A DNA stretch of 12,224 bases from Neptuniibacter sp. (GTDB lineage Bacteria; Pseudomonadota; Gammaproteobacteria; Pseudomonadales; Balneatricaceae). The position numbers and the translations under genes were made by a program. Positions 1-5,947 of this stretch are shown here, in pieces (the stretch's first letter is position 1; every line of letters starts with the position of its first letter). The notes beneath the pieces are model-generated. The model searched no databases, had not been told where the DNA came from, and worked only from the letters and a program-made list of their open reading frames with translations. The stretch lies in the NCBI GenBank assembly GCA_030149405.1, contig JASBRM010000396.1:1-12224 (forward strand). The letters are read 5' to 3'.

Positions 1-863
1 GCCATGCGCCCCGCATTCTCTTGATTAGGGTATGCGCCAAAGTGAGATCCCCAGCCCAGTTTTAATTCTTGCTCTGTAAGTGCCATCAGCGGCTTATCCG
101 AGAACTTGTTGATGGTCTCTGAGTACTCAGGTTTAGTACCAAACTGATCACTTGGTGTTAAGAAAACATCAACCACTGGTGATAATTCTTTAACCTTATC
201 TTTCATCTGTCGAATCATGCGCTTAGAGCCGTGTTTTCCAAGCACATAAGGGATCTCAACAAAGATAATTCTGAGATCCTGAAATTCAGGCATGCTCAGC
301 TCTTCTTTCAGCCACTTTACATAGCTTTTTGACTGAGGAAGATCTGAGTGGATCATAGCCAGGGTTCTGGCTTCGGGGAGCACCATGCGGAGAAAATGTA
401 AGCGTTCGTAAACAGGAATGCCGTATGCGACACCCGTAAAATTTGAGTTACTGGGTTGATTAAAGTTTTGAATTAAACCCAGGCCTATTGGGTCTGTAAC
501 ACTGCAAAAAACGAATTTGTGTTCAGGTTGAGCATAACCAAACTTATGTGCAGCAAGGCTGGCAATAGTGCCATTTGTAAAGATCACATCGTGATTGCCT
601 GCTTCAGCGCGAAGAATCCTGATTCCAGTTCCTTCGTTATTTTCAATGCTGTAATAGCTTACTACCAGATTTTCTCCGATCTTATACCCATGGTCTTTTA
701 GTTCAAGCAGCATGGATTCCCGGGCTTCCAAATATGGAGCTGCATTTTCAGAATCAATAACCAGAAGTTTCTTGCTCTCTGCGAAAGTAAGAACAGATAA
801 GGTCGTTAAAAGAAGACCAAATAAAGCCTTCAGGAAAGAAAAGCGTATACGGGTAATTTGCAT
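1..863 (-). CDS. ABC transporter substrate-binding protein (PF04392 class), C-terminus cut by window edge
   Basis: A continuous reading frame runs from an ATG at 861-863 to the left edge, giving about 287 residues without a stop. Residues 1-28 form a signal peptide: basic residues (R5, R7), a Leu-rich core, and a likely cleavage after Thr-Phe-Ala before Glu-Ser. The mature part matches the ABC_sub_bind pattern. It has an early LLVIDSENAAPYLEA strand, a GYKIGENLVVSYYS segment, a DVIFTNGTIASLAA segment, and the hallmark VFCSVTDPIGLGLI followed by NFTGVAYGI. Members are periplasmic binding proteins of an ABC uptake system, often with unknown ligands, and some supply sensor modules. No clear Shine-Dalgarno precedes the ATG; an in-frame stop at 897-899 limits any upstream extension, and TTG codons at 867 and 882 are possible alternatives. 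Its partners would lie left of the window. The 114-bp gap and its own signal peptide suggest it is separate from the lipoprotein operon. Ligand unknown. Confidence 0.85.
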   Translation of the reverse strand, partial: MQITRIRFSFLKALFGLLLTTLSVLTFAESKKLLVIDSENAAPYLEARESMLLELKDHGYKIGENLVVSYYSIENNEGTGIRILRAEAGNHDVIFTNGTIASLAAHKFGYAQPEHKFVFCSVTDPIGLGLIQNFNQPSNSNFTGVAYGIPVYERLHFLRMVLPEARTLAMIHSDLPQSKSYVKWLKEELSMPEFQDLRIIFVEIPYVLGKHGSKRMIRQMKDKVKELSPVVDVFLTPSDQFGTKPEYSETINKFSDKPLMALTEQELKLGWGSHFGAYPNQENAGRM

Positions 864-977
864 ATTCAATAAATCTACAATCAATCTAGTGGCGAGCTAA
901 ATTTAGGTCGCGTATTTTATCAAAGAAACGACTGATCTGTTTATTTTTTGATCTATTTGCGGTGATTATCTACGGGT

Positions 978-1697
978 TTAGTGACGGAAGTCAGTTAATT
1001 CAAAGACAATCTGACCGCCTTTAAACATATTAAGGTCCAATGGTTCCTTTCGAATTAGCTTGATAAGCCCAACGCCGGGGGCATACCACTCGGTCTGAGT
1101 GATGGAAATGGTTTTAGTTCCCAACCTCGGATCAGCATAGAGAGAGATTTCTGAAGAACCTTCAATACGAATACAGTTATCAAATGTACCTGCGGTTACA
1201 GTGATTTTCTCATCGGTAGCAGCCAGTTCATAGGACATGTTCAGACGCTGATTTTTAGGATCGTTAGTGGCATAGCCCGGGGTGCTGTATAACAGATAGG
1301 GTTTTGTTTCTGACGACCAGTTGCGCCCCGTTTCAAGGTCTTCATAGTTGGGTATCACTCTTACCAGACTCTCATCGAAACGCGGCTCGTACTCAATCAG
1401 AGTTCGCTTTCCGATTCTGTAAGTGCCTGTATCATCCTGAAGGATGTAATAATCTGTACCATCACTGGTGTGCCGTATGGATACAGGTTCCCCTTCATAT
1501 TCTCCTTTTAAGCTGGCTGGGCCTAAATTGGATATCTGGAATTCTTTTGTTGAAGATCTTTGCCCGGTAAGTGATGTGGTCACTTTATAGTGCCATTGCA
1601 AACCTTCCTGAAGAGGGAAGTAATCTGTCTCAGGGATTTGTTTGTCACAGCCAGCAAGGAAAACTAAACAGAGAGCCATGATATAAAGCGTTTTCAT
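978..1697 (-). CDS. Predicted inner-membrane-retained lipoprotein, uncharacterised
   Basis: A 239-residue protein with a lipoprotein signal peptide: a short basic N-terminus, a hydrophobic core and the lipobox LAGC, with Cys17 as the acylation site. Asp18 follows the Cys. In enterobacteria Asp at +2 is the Lol-avoidance signal, so inner-membrane anchoring facing the periplasm is predicted. The remainder is soluble and rich in beta-strand-like segments, starting with a YFPLQEGLQWHYKV stretch and ending with WYAPGVGLIKLIRKE. This style is common in uncharacterised exported proteins, and I recognise no catalytic motif. The start is supported by GGAG about 9 nt upstream. It is the last gene of the minus-strand set, 2 nt after the preceding gene, so it is very probably co-transcribed with the two-span protein and the ExbB/ExbD-like pair. 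Inference: it may be the periplasmic accessory of that motor complex. No convincing hairpin-plus-T-run terminator was seen downstream. Confidence 0.8.
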   Translation of the reverse strand: MKTLYIMALCLVFLAGCDKQIPETDYFPLQEGLQWHYKVTTSLTGQRSSTKEFQISNLGPASLKGEYEGEPVSIRHTSDGTDYYILQDDTGTYRIGKRTLIEYEPRFDESLVRVIPNYEDLETGRNWSSETKPYLLYSTPGYATNDPKNQRLNMSYELAATDEKITVTAGTFDNCIRIEGSSEISLYADPRLGTKTISITQTEWYAPGVGLIKLIRKEPLDLNMFKGGQIVFELTDFRH

Positions 1698-1699
1698 CG

Positions 1700-2215
1700 T
1701 TACTTCTCCGGCAGTGATGGATCTGGAACTGGCGTAAATTCCAGTTCATAGGTTTGCTGCCCGAAAGCGCTTTTGTCTTTAGGTTTTTCGCCAATCTCCA
1801 TTTTTTTGCCAAAAAAACCGAGCTGGGGGCCGCTGTTCATAACCTCAATCAGTGCTTCTTCAATGGTTGCATGTCCGGCCTGATCGTAAGGCAGGCGATA
1901 GGCTCTGGGTTTCTCTGCCATTTGATTGTCTTTCAGATTGGTCAGCCAGAGATAAATATCACCTTCTTCGTTGCGTTCCTCGTTGGGCTCTTCAATCACG
2001 GCGTAATGGAAAAGAAATTTCTGAGGTGGAGTTGTCGCACTTGGCCAGCCCTGGGATTCCTTCCAGCCAACATAACAGCTCCAGTAAAATCCTAAGGCCA
2101 TAACAACCAGGGTGGTTTTTATCTGCCAGGGCAGTCGTCCATTGATCACAGCGAGTAAGGTGATTGCTGTGAGAAATACATAGGCCAGGGTCAGGCCAAG
2201 CAGTTGTTCCGTCAT
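1700..2215 (-). CDS. Uncharacterised two-span membrane protein of the motor-like operon
   Basis: A 171-residue protein that I do not recognise. Two hydrophobic helices, about residues 5-24 and 32-50, are joined by a short polar loop (NGRLPWQ). A soluble C-terminal domain of about 120 residues follows. It is acidic near residues 75-86 (EEPNEERNEEGD) and then carries an IYLWLTNL strand and a Pro-rich tail. The two-helix hairpin places both termini on the same side of the inner membrane. The side cannot be fixed with confidence, although no lumenal signature or signal cleavage is seen. GAGG lies about 10 nt upstream of the ATG. The start overlaps the end of the ExbD-like gene by 4 bp, and the lipoprotein gene begins 2 nt after its stop. 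Such packing implies translational coupling and equal dosage, consistent with a subunit of the same complex. That role is inferred from context only. Confidence 0.75.
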   Translation of the reverse strand: MTEQLLGLTLAYVFLTAITLLAVINGRLPWQIKTTLVVMALGFYWSCYVGWKESQGWPSATTPPQKFLFHYAVIEEPNEERNEEGDIYLWLTNLKDNQMAEKPRAYRLPYDQAGHATIEEALIEVMNSGPQLGFFGKKMEIGEKPKDKSAFGQQTYELEFTPVPDPSLPEK

Positions 2216-2820
2216 TTTTTATTCGCCTCGATGATACTTTTCTGCAATTGATTGATATTGCTAACGCTGCCATCCGGGGTCAGCGTGAAGCGCAGCGCGG
2301 TGCGCTCCTCATTTTCAGATTTCAGAAGGGTGGTGCTGTAGTGAATCACCTTGAGCACAGGGTTAACTTCAGCCATATAGATTGTGACCGGTACCTCCCG
2401 TTGGTCTTCACTTTTGAAGTAGTGGATGTTGATCACATATTCACCGGGAGGACGGCCTCGGATGGTAAGAACCTCCTGATTTATAGGGTTGGTAATGGTT
2501 TTACCGTTGATTACCTGAACGTCGCTGGCGTTACCCCGGTCATCCCGATCCAAATGCATAAGCCCCTGATTGGTCTTCTTGTACCACACCCTATTTCTGT
2601 CCGGCCCAAGAGCCCAAAGGTCGATATCATTTGGATTGTTGTCCGGCCAGCTTACGGTGATCATAAATTCGGCTTTGGGATCAATGATGCCTGTTTTAGC
2701 CGGAGGGTTGAGAAGCAGCAGCGCCACCAGAAACAGAAAGGTAAAAGTCAGTAGGGCGTTGAACAGCAAGTCGGTAAACGGATCTATATCAAAACCTGAC
2801 TGACGTCTCAGAAGGCGCAT
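2212..2820 (-). CDS. ExbD/TolR-like stator subunit with atypical periplasmic beta-sandwich-like domain
   Basis: A 202-residue protein with one N-terminal helix (about residues 18-37) after a short cytoplasmic tail. The junction reads DPFTDLLFNALLTF. It aligns by eye with the ExbD/TolR motif, where a Pro is followed three residues later by the Asp that carries protons through the membrane; here that is Asp17. The rest (residues 40-202) is predicted periplasmic. It does not look like the usual ExbD/TolR fold or the MotB OmpA-like peptidoglycan-binding domain. It shows DIDLWALGPDRNRVWY at 65-80 and PPGEYVINIHYF at 124-135, a pattern resembling DUF2135/YfaP-type beta-sandwich domains. The gene lies 3 nt after the MotA/ExbB-like gene and overlaps the next gene by 4 bp. 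A weak GGAA precedes the start, so coupling is likely. It is probably the rotor/plug partner of the upstream channel protein; the cargo or target is unknown. Confidence 0.75.
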   Translation of the reverse strand: MRLLRRQSGFDIDPFTDLLFNALLTFTFLFLVALLLLNPPAKTGIIDPKAEFMITVSWPDNNPNDIDLWALGPDRNRVWYKKTNQGLMHLDRDDRGNASDVQVINGKTITNPINQEVLTIRGRPPGEYVINIHYFKSEDQREVPVTIYMAEVNPVLKVIHYSTTLLKSENEERTALRFTLTPDGSVSNINQLQKSIIEANKK

Positions 2821-2823
2821 AAC

Positions 2824-3498
2824 TTAGTTATTTCCGTTTATGTCTGCAGCTGTGGTTCCAGCTTGCTGGTCGAACTCAATCGTCAATGCCACAAACTGAT
2901 CAGCAGTGCGATCAAGCAACAGGTATTGCAGGCTCAGCAGCATACTGCAGCTTAACCCGACCAAGGTGGTGCTCATGGCGATGCCCATGCCCTGAGTCAT
3001 GCGTTGCATCAGGGTTTTGATATCTGAAATGGTCAGGCTTTCCAAGCCGGAGACAGAACTGAGCATTACGATAAAACCAATCACCGTTCCAAGCAGGCCC
3101 ATTTTGATCATGGTACCGGCGATAAACCAGCCAACCTGATGAGTGCCACGGGCTTTTTCCATGAGTACTTCGGCCAGTAGGGTTTTATCACTGTTGCTGT
3201 CATCAGGACCGGCTGAAGTAAGGTAATTCTGCGCCAGAGATTGACCATCGTGGTAGGAAGCTTCCTGAGGGTACTGCTGTAACATCAGGTATTGCCGTGA
3301 CAGGAAGAAACTGCGATAGGCGCAATGGACACTCATGACCAGTAACATTGCGATGATCACCAGACAGAGGCGGATATTATCCTGCGCAATGATGCCTTGT
3401 AGAATGCCCATATCCCAGCTTAGAAAAAGCCCGAACAGGATTAATCCGAACATCATTAGCCAGTGCATCAGGGCTTTATAAGGCACAAAAGGGCCCAT
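2824..3498 (-). CDS. MotA/TolQ/ExbB family proton-channel protein
   Basis: A 224-residue inner-membrane protein. Hydrophobic helices lie at about residues 12-29, 43-60, 122-147 and 171-195, with a cytoplasmic stretch of about 60 residues between helices 2 and 3. The family hallmark is in the last two helices. MGLLGTVIGFIVMLSSVSG (133-151) matches the ExbB/TolQ GLLGTV motif, and GMGIAMSTTLVGLSCSMLL (170-188) matches the second motif, with Thr177/Thr178 near the expected pore-lining position. Four helices suggest a MotA-like rather than a three-helix ExbB layout. Family members form pentamers around a dimer of the one-helix partner and use the ion gradient to drive rotation; the partner here is the next gene, 3 nt downstream. 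A strong Shine-Dalgarno precedes the start. A gap of 64 nt with no visible terminator separates it from the PQQ-protein gene. The biological output is not evident from sequence. Confidence 0.85.
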   Translation of the reverse strand: MGPFVPYKALMHWLMMFGLILFGLFLSWDMGILQGIIAQDNIRLCLVIIAMLLVMSVHCAYRSFFLSRQYLMLQQYPQEASYHDGQSLAQNYLTSAGPDDSNSDKTLLAEVLMEKARGTHQVGWFIAGTMIKMGLLGTVIGFIVMLSSVSGLESLTISDIKTLMQRMTQGMGIAMSTTLVGLSCSMLLSLQYLLLDRTADQFVALTIEFDQQAGTTAADINGNN

Positions 3499-3506
3499 AG
3501 AGATCT

Positions 3507-3512
3507 ACCTCC
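3507..3512 (-). promoter_or_regulatory. Strong Shine-Dalgarno of the motor-like gene set
   Basis: On the minus strand GGAGGT lies 8 nt upstream of the ATG at 3496-3498. It is the best ribosome binding site in the window and fixes the start of the MotA/ExbB-like protein. It suggests that translation of the four-gene set re-initiates efficiently even if transcription comes through from the PQQ gene. Confidence 0.75.
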
Positions 3513-3562
3513 ATAAAAATAACAATCAAAGAGATGGGTGAGTTGTCGCTAAGCGCCGTGGA

Positions 3563-5311
3563 TTAATCCGGTAAGCTGAATACCAGTAAACTGTCTCCTG
3601 GTGGATATCCGGCTATTTTGTTCCCGCCGGCGGCTACCGCAATGTATTGCTTACCGTTGATGGTGTAACTGATGGGTGGTGCGTTTACTCCGTACTCTTG
3701 TTTGAACGACCAGAGCTTTTCTCCGGTGTCTTCATCTAAGGCAAAGAACTCGCCGTCACCTTCACCGCTAAAAATCACTCCGCCAGCGGTAGCGAGAACA
3801 CCGCCTACCATGGGTAAACGACTTTTGTGCTGCCAGTTAATTTCTCCGGATTGCAGATCTATTGAACTGAGTGTTCCGAACTGTTCGTCATCGTTTTCAA
3901 ATTCGAAATAGGTGTAAGTCTGCCAGGGCAGGGAGCTGTTTCCTTTCAGTTGTTTACGGTAGTAAGTCGCCGGACGGTGGATACCGGTTACATAAACACT
4001 GTTTTTTTCAGGGTTCAGAGAAACAGGGGACCAACTGGTACCGCCGGCAATACCTGGAGATATGGTGACCCCTTGTTCATTAGGATCAGCAAACAGGTTC
4101 TTTTGTGGAACAAAGGGTTCTGATTTGAACAAGAGCTTGCCGGTTTCACGGTTATGAACATAAAACCATCCGGTTTTACCAGACTGGCCTACGGCTTTAA
4201 CCTTTTTGCCGTTATGGGTGGTTTCAAAAAGGACCGGCGGACTGGATACATCGTAGCCCCACCGGTCATGAGGCACTTGTTGATAGACCCATTTGATTTC
4301 CCCGGTCTTGCTGTCCAATGCAATCAGGCTGGATGTATGCAGGTTATCTCCGGGGCGAGTTGAACTGTCCATATTCGGTGCTGGGTTGCCTGTGCCCAGG
4401 AATAACCAGCCGGTTTCTTTATCAACGGCGGGGGTTGTCCAGATCGACCCACCACCCAGCTTCCAACTGTTTTTAAAGCGCTCAGCTACGCTTTTTTCTT
4501 TGCTAATATTTCTGTTAAGGCTATCACCACTAGGGGTAAGTTCCCGCCATTCACCCACCCAGTTTTCGCCGGTTACGCTGTACCAGCGCCATTGTTCTTC
4601 TCCGGTTTCGGCATCAAACGCTGCTACAAAACCGCGCAGGCCGGTACGACCATCCCCCAGACCAACAACCCTGAGGCCATCATCTGTATCCAGATGTAAG
4701 CCGTAGCCCGCTCCGGTACTTCCCACAATGATCAGATTGTTGAACACCTGAGGCGCCATATTGAAACTGTGACTGGTTCCGCCAATCACTTTGGCGTTTT
4801 CACCCAGAGATACCCCTTCAAGAAGCCCATCAAGGCTTTCCTGTACGGACAGCGACAGGTCTTCTACCTTTTTATCCCAGAGTAAATGGCCATCGTTTCT
4901 ATCCAGCGCGATCAGGTGTCCATCAATTGTTGCCATAAACAAACGGTTATCTTTAACGGCCAGTCCTCTGTTTGATGGGCCACAACAACTTTTCCTGCTT
5001 TCCAGTGGTTGTTCGTAACGCCAGAGCTGTTTGCCCGTATCGGCTTCAAGAGCAATTACGTGGTTAAACGGTGTTGTCAGGTAGAGGGTATTATCAATCT
5101 TTAACGGGCTGGTCTGAAAAGTGGCTTTTATGCCGGTATTAAATTGCCAGGCCAGTTCTAGGTTTTGGACATTACTCTTATCAATTTGAGAGTGAGGACT
5201 AAATCTATGATTCTCCAAACCGTTGCCGTAGGTACTCCAGTCTTCGGGGGCTGCCGAGAGTAGAGAGCTGACCAGTAGCAATGGTGTCAGGGTATGGGCT
5301 CGGAGTCTCAT
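3563..5311 (-). CDS. PQQ-dependent dehydrogenase-like periplasmic beta-propeller with altered metal site
   Basis: A 582-residue protein with a signal peptide (residues 1 to about 21), close in length to soluble quinoprotein alcohol dehydrogenases (about 600) and without a C-terminal cytochrome c domain. Family features: WSTYGNGLENHRFSPHSQI at the mature start; vicinal Cys109-Cys110 followed by GPSNRGLAV; repeated ALDxxTGxxxW propeller signatures; GTGNPAPN with Asn309; Lys379; GGTSWSP with Trp427; and a C-terminal GGVLATAGGVIFSGEGDGEFFALD. Members oxidise alcohols or aldehydes in the periplasm using PQQ and Ca or a lanthanide. Here the HDxWDYD segment reads HDRWGYD (348-354), so the catalytic Asp is Gly352. 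The GGEFG-type Glu ligand also appears replaced (GSTGAGYG, 197-204), with a roughly 19-residue insertion after it. Activity and substrate are therefore uncertain. GAGGA lies 8 nt before the ATG. The cupin gene ends 54 nt upstream, so an operon is likely. No cytochrome or pqq genes are in view. Confidence 0.88.
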   Translation of the reverse strand: MRLRAHTLTPLLLVSSLLSAAPEDWSTYGNGLENHRFSPHSQIDKSNVQNLELAWQFNTGIKATFQTSPLKIDNTLYLTTPFNHVIALEADTGKQLWRYEQPLESRKSCCGPSNRGLAVKDNRLFMATIDGHLIALDRNDGHLLWDKKVEDLSLSVQESLDGLLEGVSLGENAKVIGGTSHSFNMAPQVFNNLIIVGSTGAGYGLHLDTDDGLRVVGLGDGRTGLRGFVAAFDAETGEEQWRWYSVTGENWVGEWRELTPSGDSLNRNISKEKSVAERFKNSWKLGGGSIWTTPAVDKETGWLFLGTGNPAPNMDSSTRPGDNLHTSSLIALDSKTGEIKWVYQQVPHDRWGYDVSSPPVLFETTHNGKKVKAVGQSGKTGWFYVHNRETGKLLFKSEPFVPQKNLFADPNEQGVTISPGIAGGTSWSPVSLNPEKNSVYVTGIHRPATYYRKQLKGNSSLPWQTYTYFEFENDDEQFGTLSSIDLQSGEINWQHKSRLPMVGGVLATAGGVIFSGEGDGEFFALDEDTGEKLWSFKQEYGVNAPPISYTINGKQYIAVAAGGNKIAGYPPGDSLLVFSLPD

Positions 5312-5365
5312 AGTTTTAGTCCTCGATTTTTTAGATAACTATAGAATATGACGTACAACCCGACT

Positions 5366-5791
5366 TCAGGCCTGACTTAAAGCCACAAGGTCGGACATGG
5401 TCAGAGTGCCGACAATGTTCTGATCCGGGTCCATTAACTCGTACAGAGCATTCCCGCCGTTATCAAAGATGCTGAAGAGCAGAATAGCACCACCATCACC
5501 ACCACATTCCGAATGCGGGTGCTCATCAGGTTGAGCTATGGTGTAACTGCCTGTTGCGCGGACCTCGGTAAGGTTACCCTGAGCATCGTAGATATGGTGT
5601 TCACCGCTTAATACTACGATTTTATTCAGGGCGCAGTGGCGGTGAAGGATGATGGGTTTATGCGGTTCCAGTTTAAAAAGAATCTCTGCTCGTTGTTGGT
5701 TTTCATCGATATGCAGGATCGAATACTGGATATGTTCTAGCCCTTCCAGGCTTCTCCAGTCTGCAACATCTTCTATGCGTACCATGTTCAT
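5366..5791 (-). CDS. Small single-domain cupin protein
   Basis: A 141-residue protein that is almost entirely one cupin barrel. Motif 1 is at 50-63: His50-x-His52, then Asn56 where the consensus has Glu, six residues, and Gly63. Motif 2 is at 81-93, beginning GSYTIAQPDEHPH, with His91 or His93 as the likely fourth ligand. Metal binding is therefore plausible but with one altered ligand. Cys53 and Cys96 lie next to the predicted site. There is no signal peptide, so it is cytoplasmic. GAGGA lies 6 nt before the ATG; a second Met at codon 3 is an alternative start. It is the first gene of the minus-strand set, 54 nt before the PQQ protein, and divergent from the histidine kinase. Small cupins act as isomerases, dioxygenases or ligand sensors. 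A sensing or small-molecule processing role linked to the PQQ protein is a guess from context. Confidence 0.8.
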   Translation of the reverse strand: MNMVRIEDVADWRSLEGLEHIQYSILHIDENQQRAEILFKLEPHKPIILHRHCALNKIVVLSGEHHIYDAQGNLTEVRATGSYTIAQPDEHPHSECGGDGGAILLFSIFDNGGNALYELMDPDQNIVGTLTMSDLVALSQA

Positions 5792-5871
5792 TGCTTATCC
5801 TCACTCAGTTATTTTTCTGTTTAATTTACTGCTTACAGGTGAGGACGAATATCCCGAAAATGACTGCCAAA

Positions 5872-5890
5872 ATCGGGCAATTTGCCCGAT
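5872..5890. promoter_or_regulatory. Perfect 9-bp inverted repeat, candidate operator in the divergent promoter region
   Basis: ATCGGGCAA (5872-5880) and TTGCCCGAT (5882-5890) form a perfect dyad around a single T. It sits inside the 156-bp gap between the cupin and kinase starts, with no T-run, so an operator is more likely than a terminator. A degenerate copy of the right arm, TATCCCGA, lies at 5850-5857, 32 bp away or about three helical turns. A possible -10 box for the kinase, TAAAAT at 5912-5917, lacks a good -35 and would put the dyad centre near -43, an activator-like position. The obvious candidate binder is the LuxR-type regulator encoded downstream. The dyad is seen in the sequence; the binder and promoter are inferred. 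Confidence 0.5.
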
Positions 5891-5947
5891 ACAAGCTACT
5901 GGGTGATTTTCTAAAATGGCTAAAGCTAATAAGAGGTTTCACCGTTT

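Noticed and set aside
519..900. Two short plus-strand open frames (519-701 and 712-900)
   Set aside because: They are antisense to the substrate-binding protein gene, which has a signal peptide and PF04392 motifs.
2248..2754. A 168-codon open frame on the plus strand
   Set aside because: It lies fully antisense to the ExbD-like gene, shows no domain pattern and has no Shine-Dalgarno. It is a shadow of the real gene.
978..3498. Zorya-type anti-phage system
   Set aside because: The channel pair resembles ZorA/ZorB only at family level. There is no OmpA-like domain in the partner, no long ZorA tail, and no ZorC/D/E-like helicase or nuclease next to it.
3499..3562. Possible terminator between the PQQ-protein and channel genes
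   Set aside because: Only a 3-bp CGC-TTA-GCG stem is present, and the later T-rich stretch does not follow a stable hairpin.
4293..4706. A 137-codon plus-strand open frame
   Set aside because: It is antisense to the PQQ-protein gene, whose motifs and signal peptide are clear; composition is Ser/Pro/Arg-rich as expected of a shadow frame.
5792..5947. Sigma-54 promoter (TTGGCAGTCATTTTCG on the minus strand)
   Set aside because: The GG and GC elements do not have the required spacing; the -12 element is not GC.
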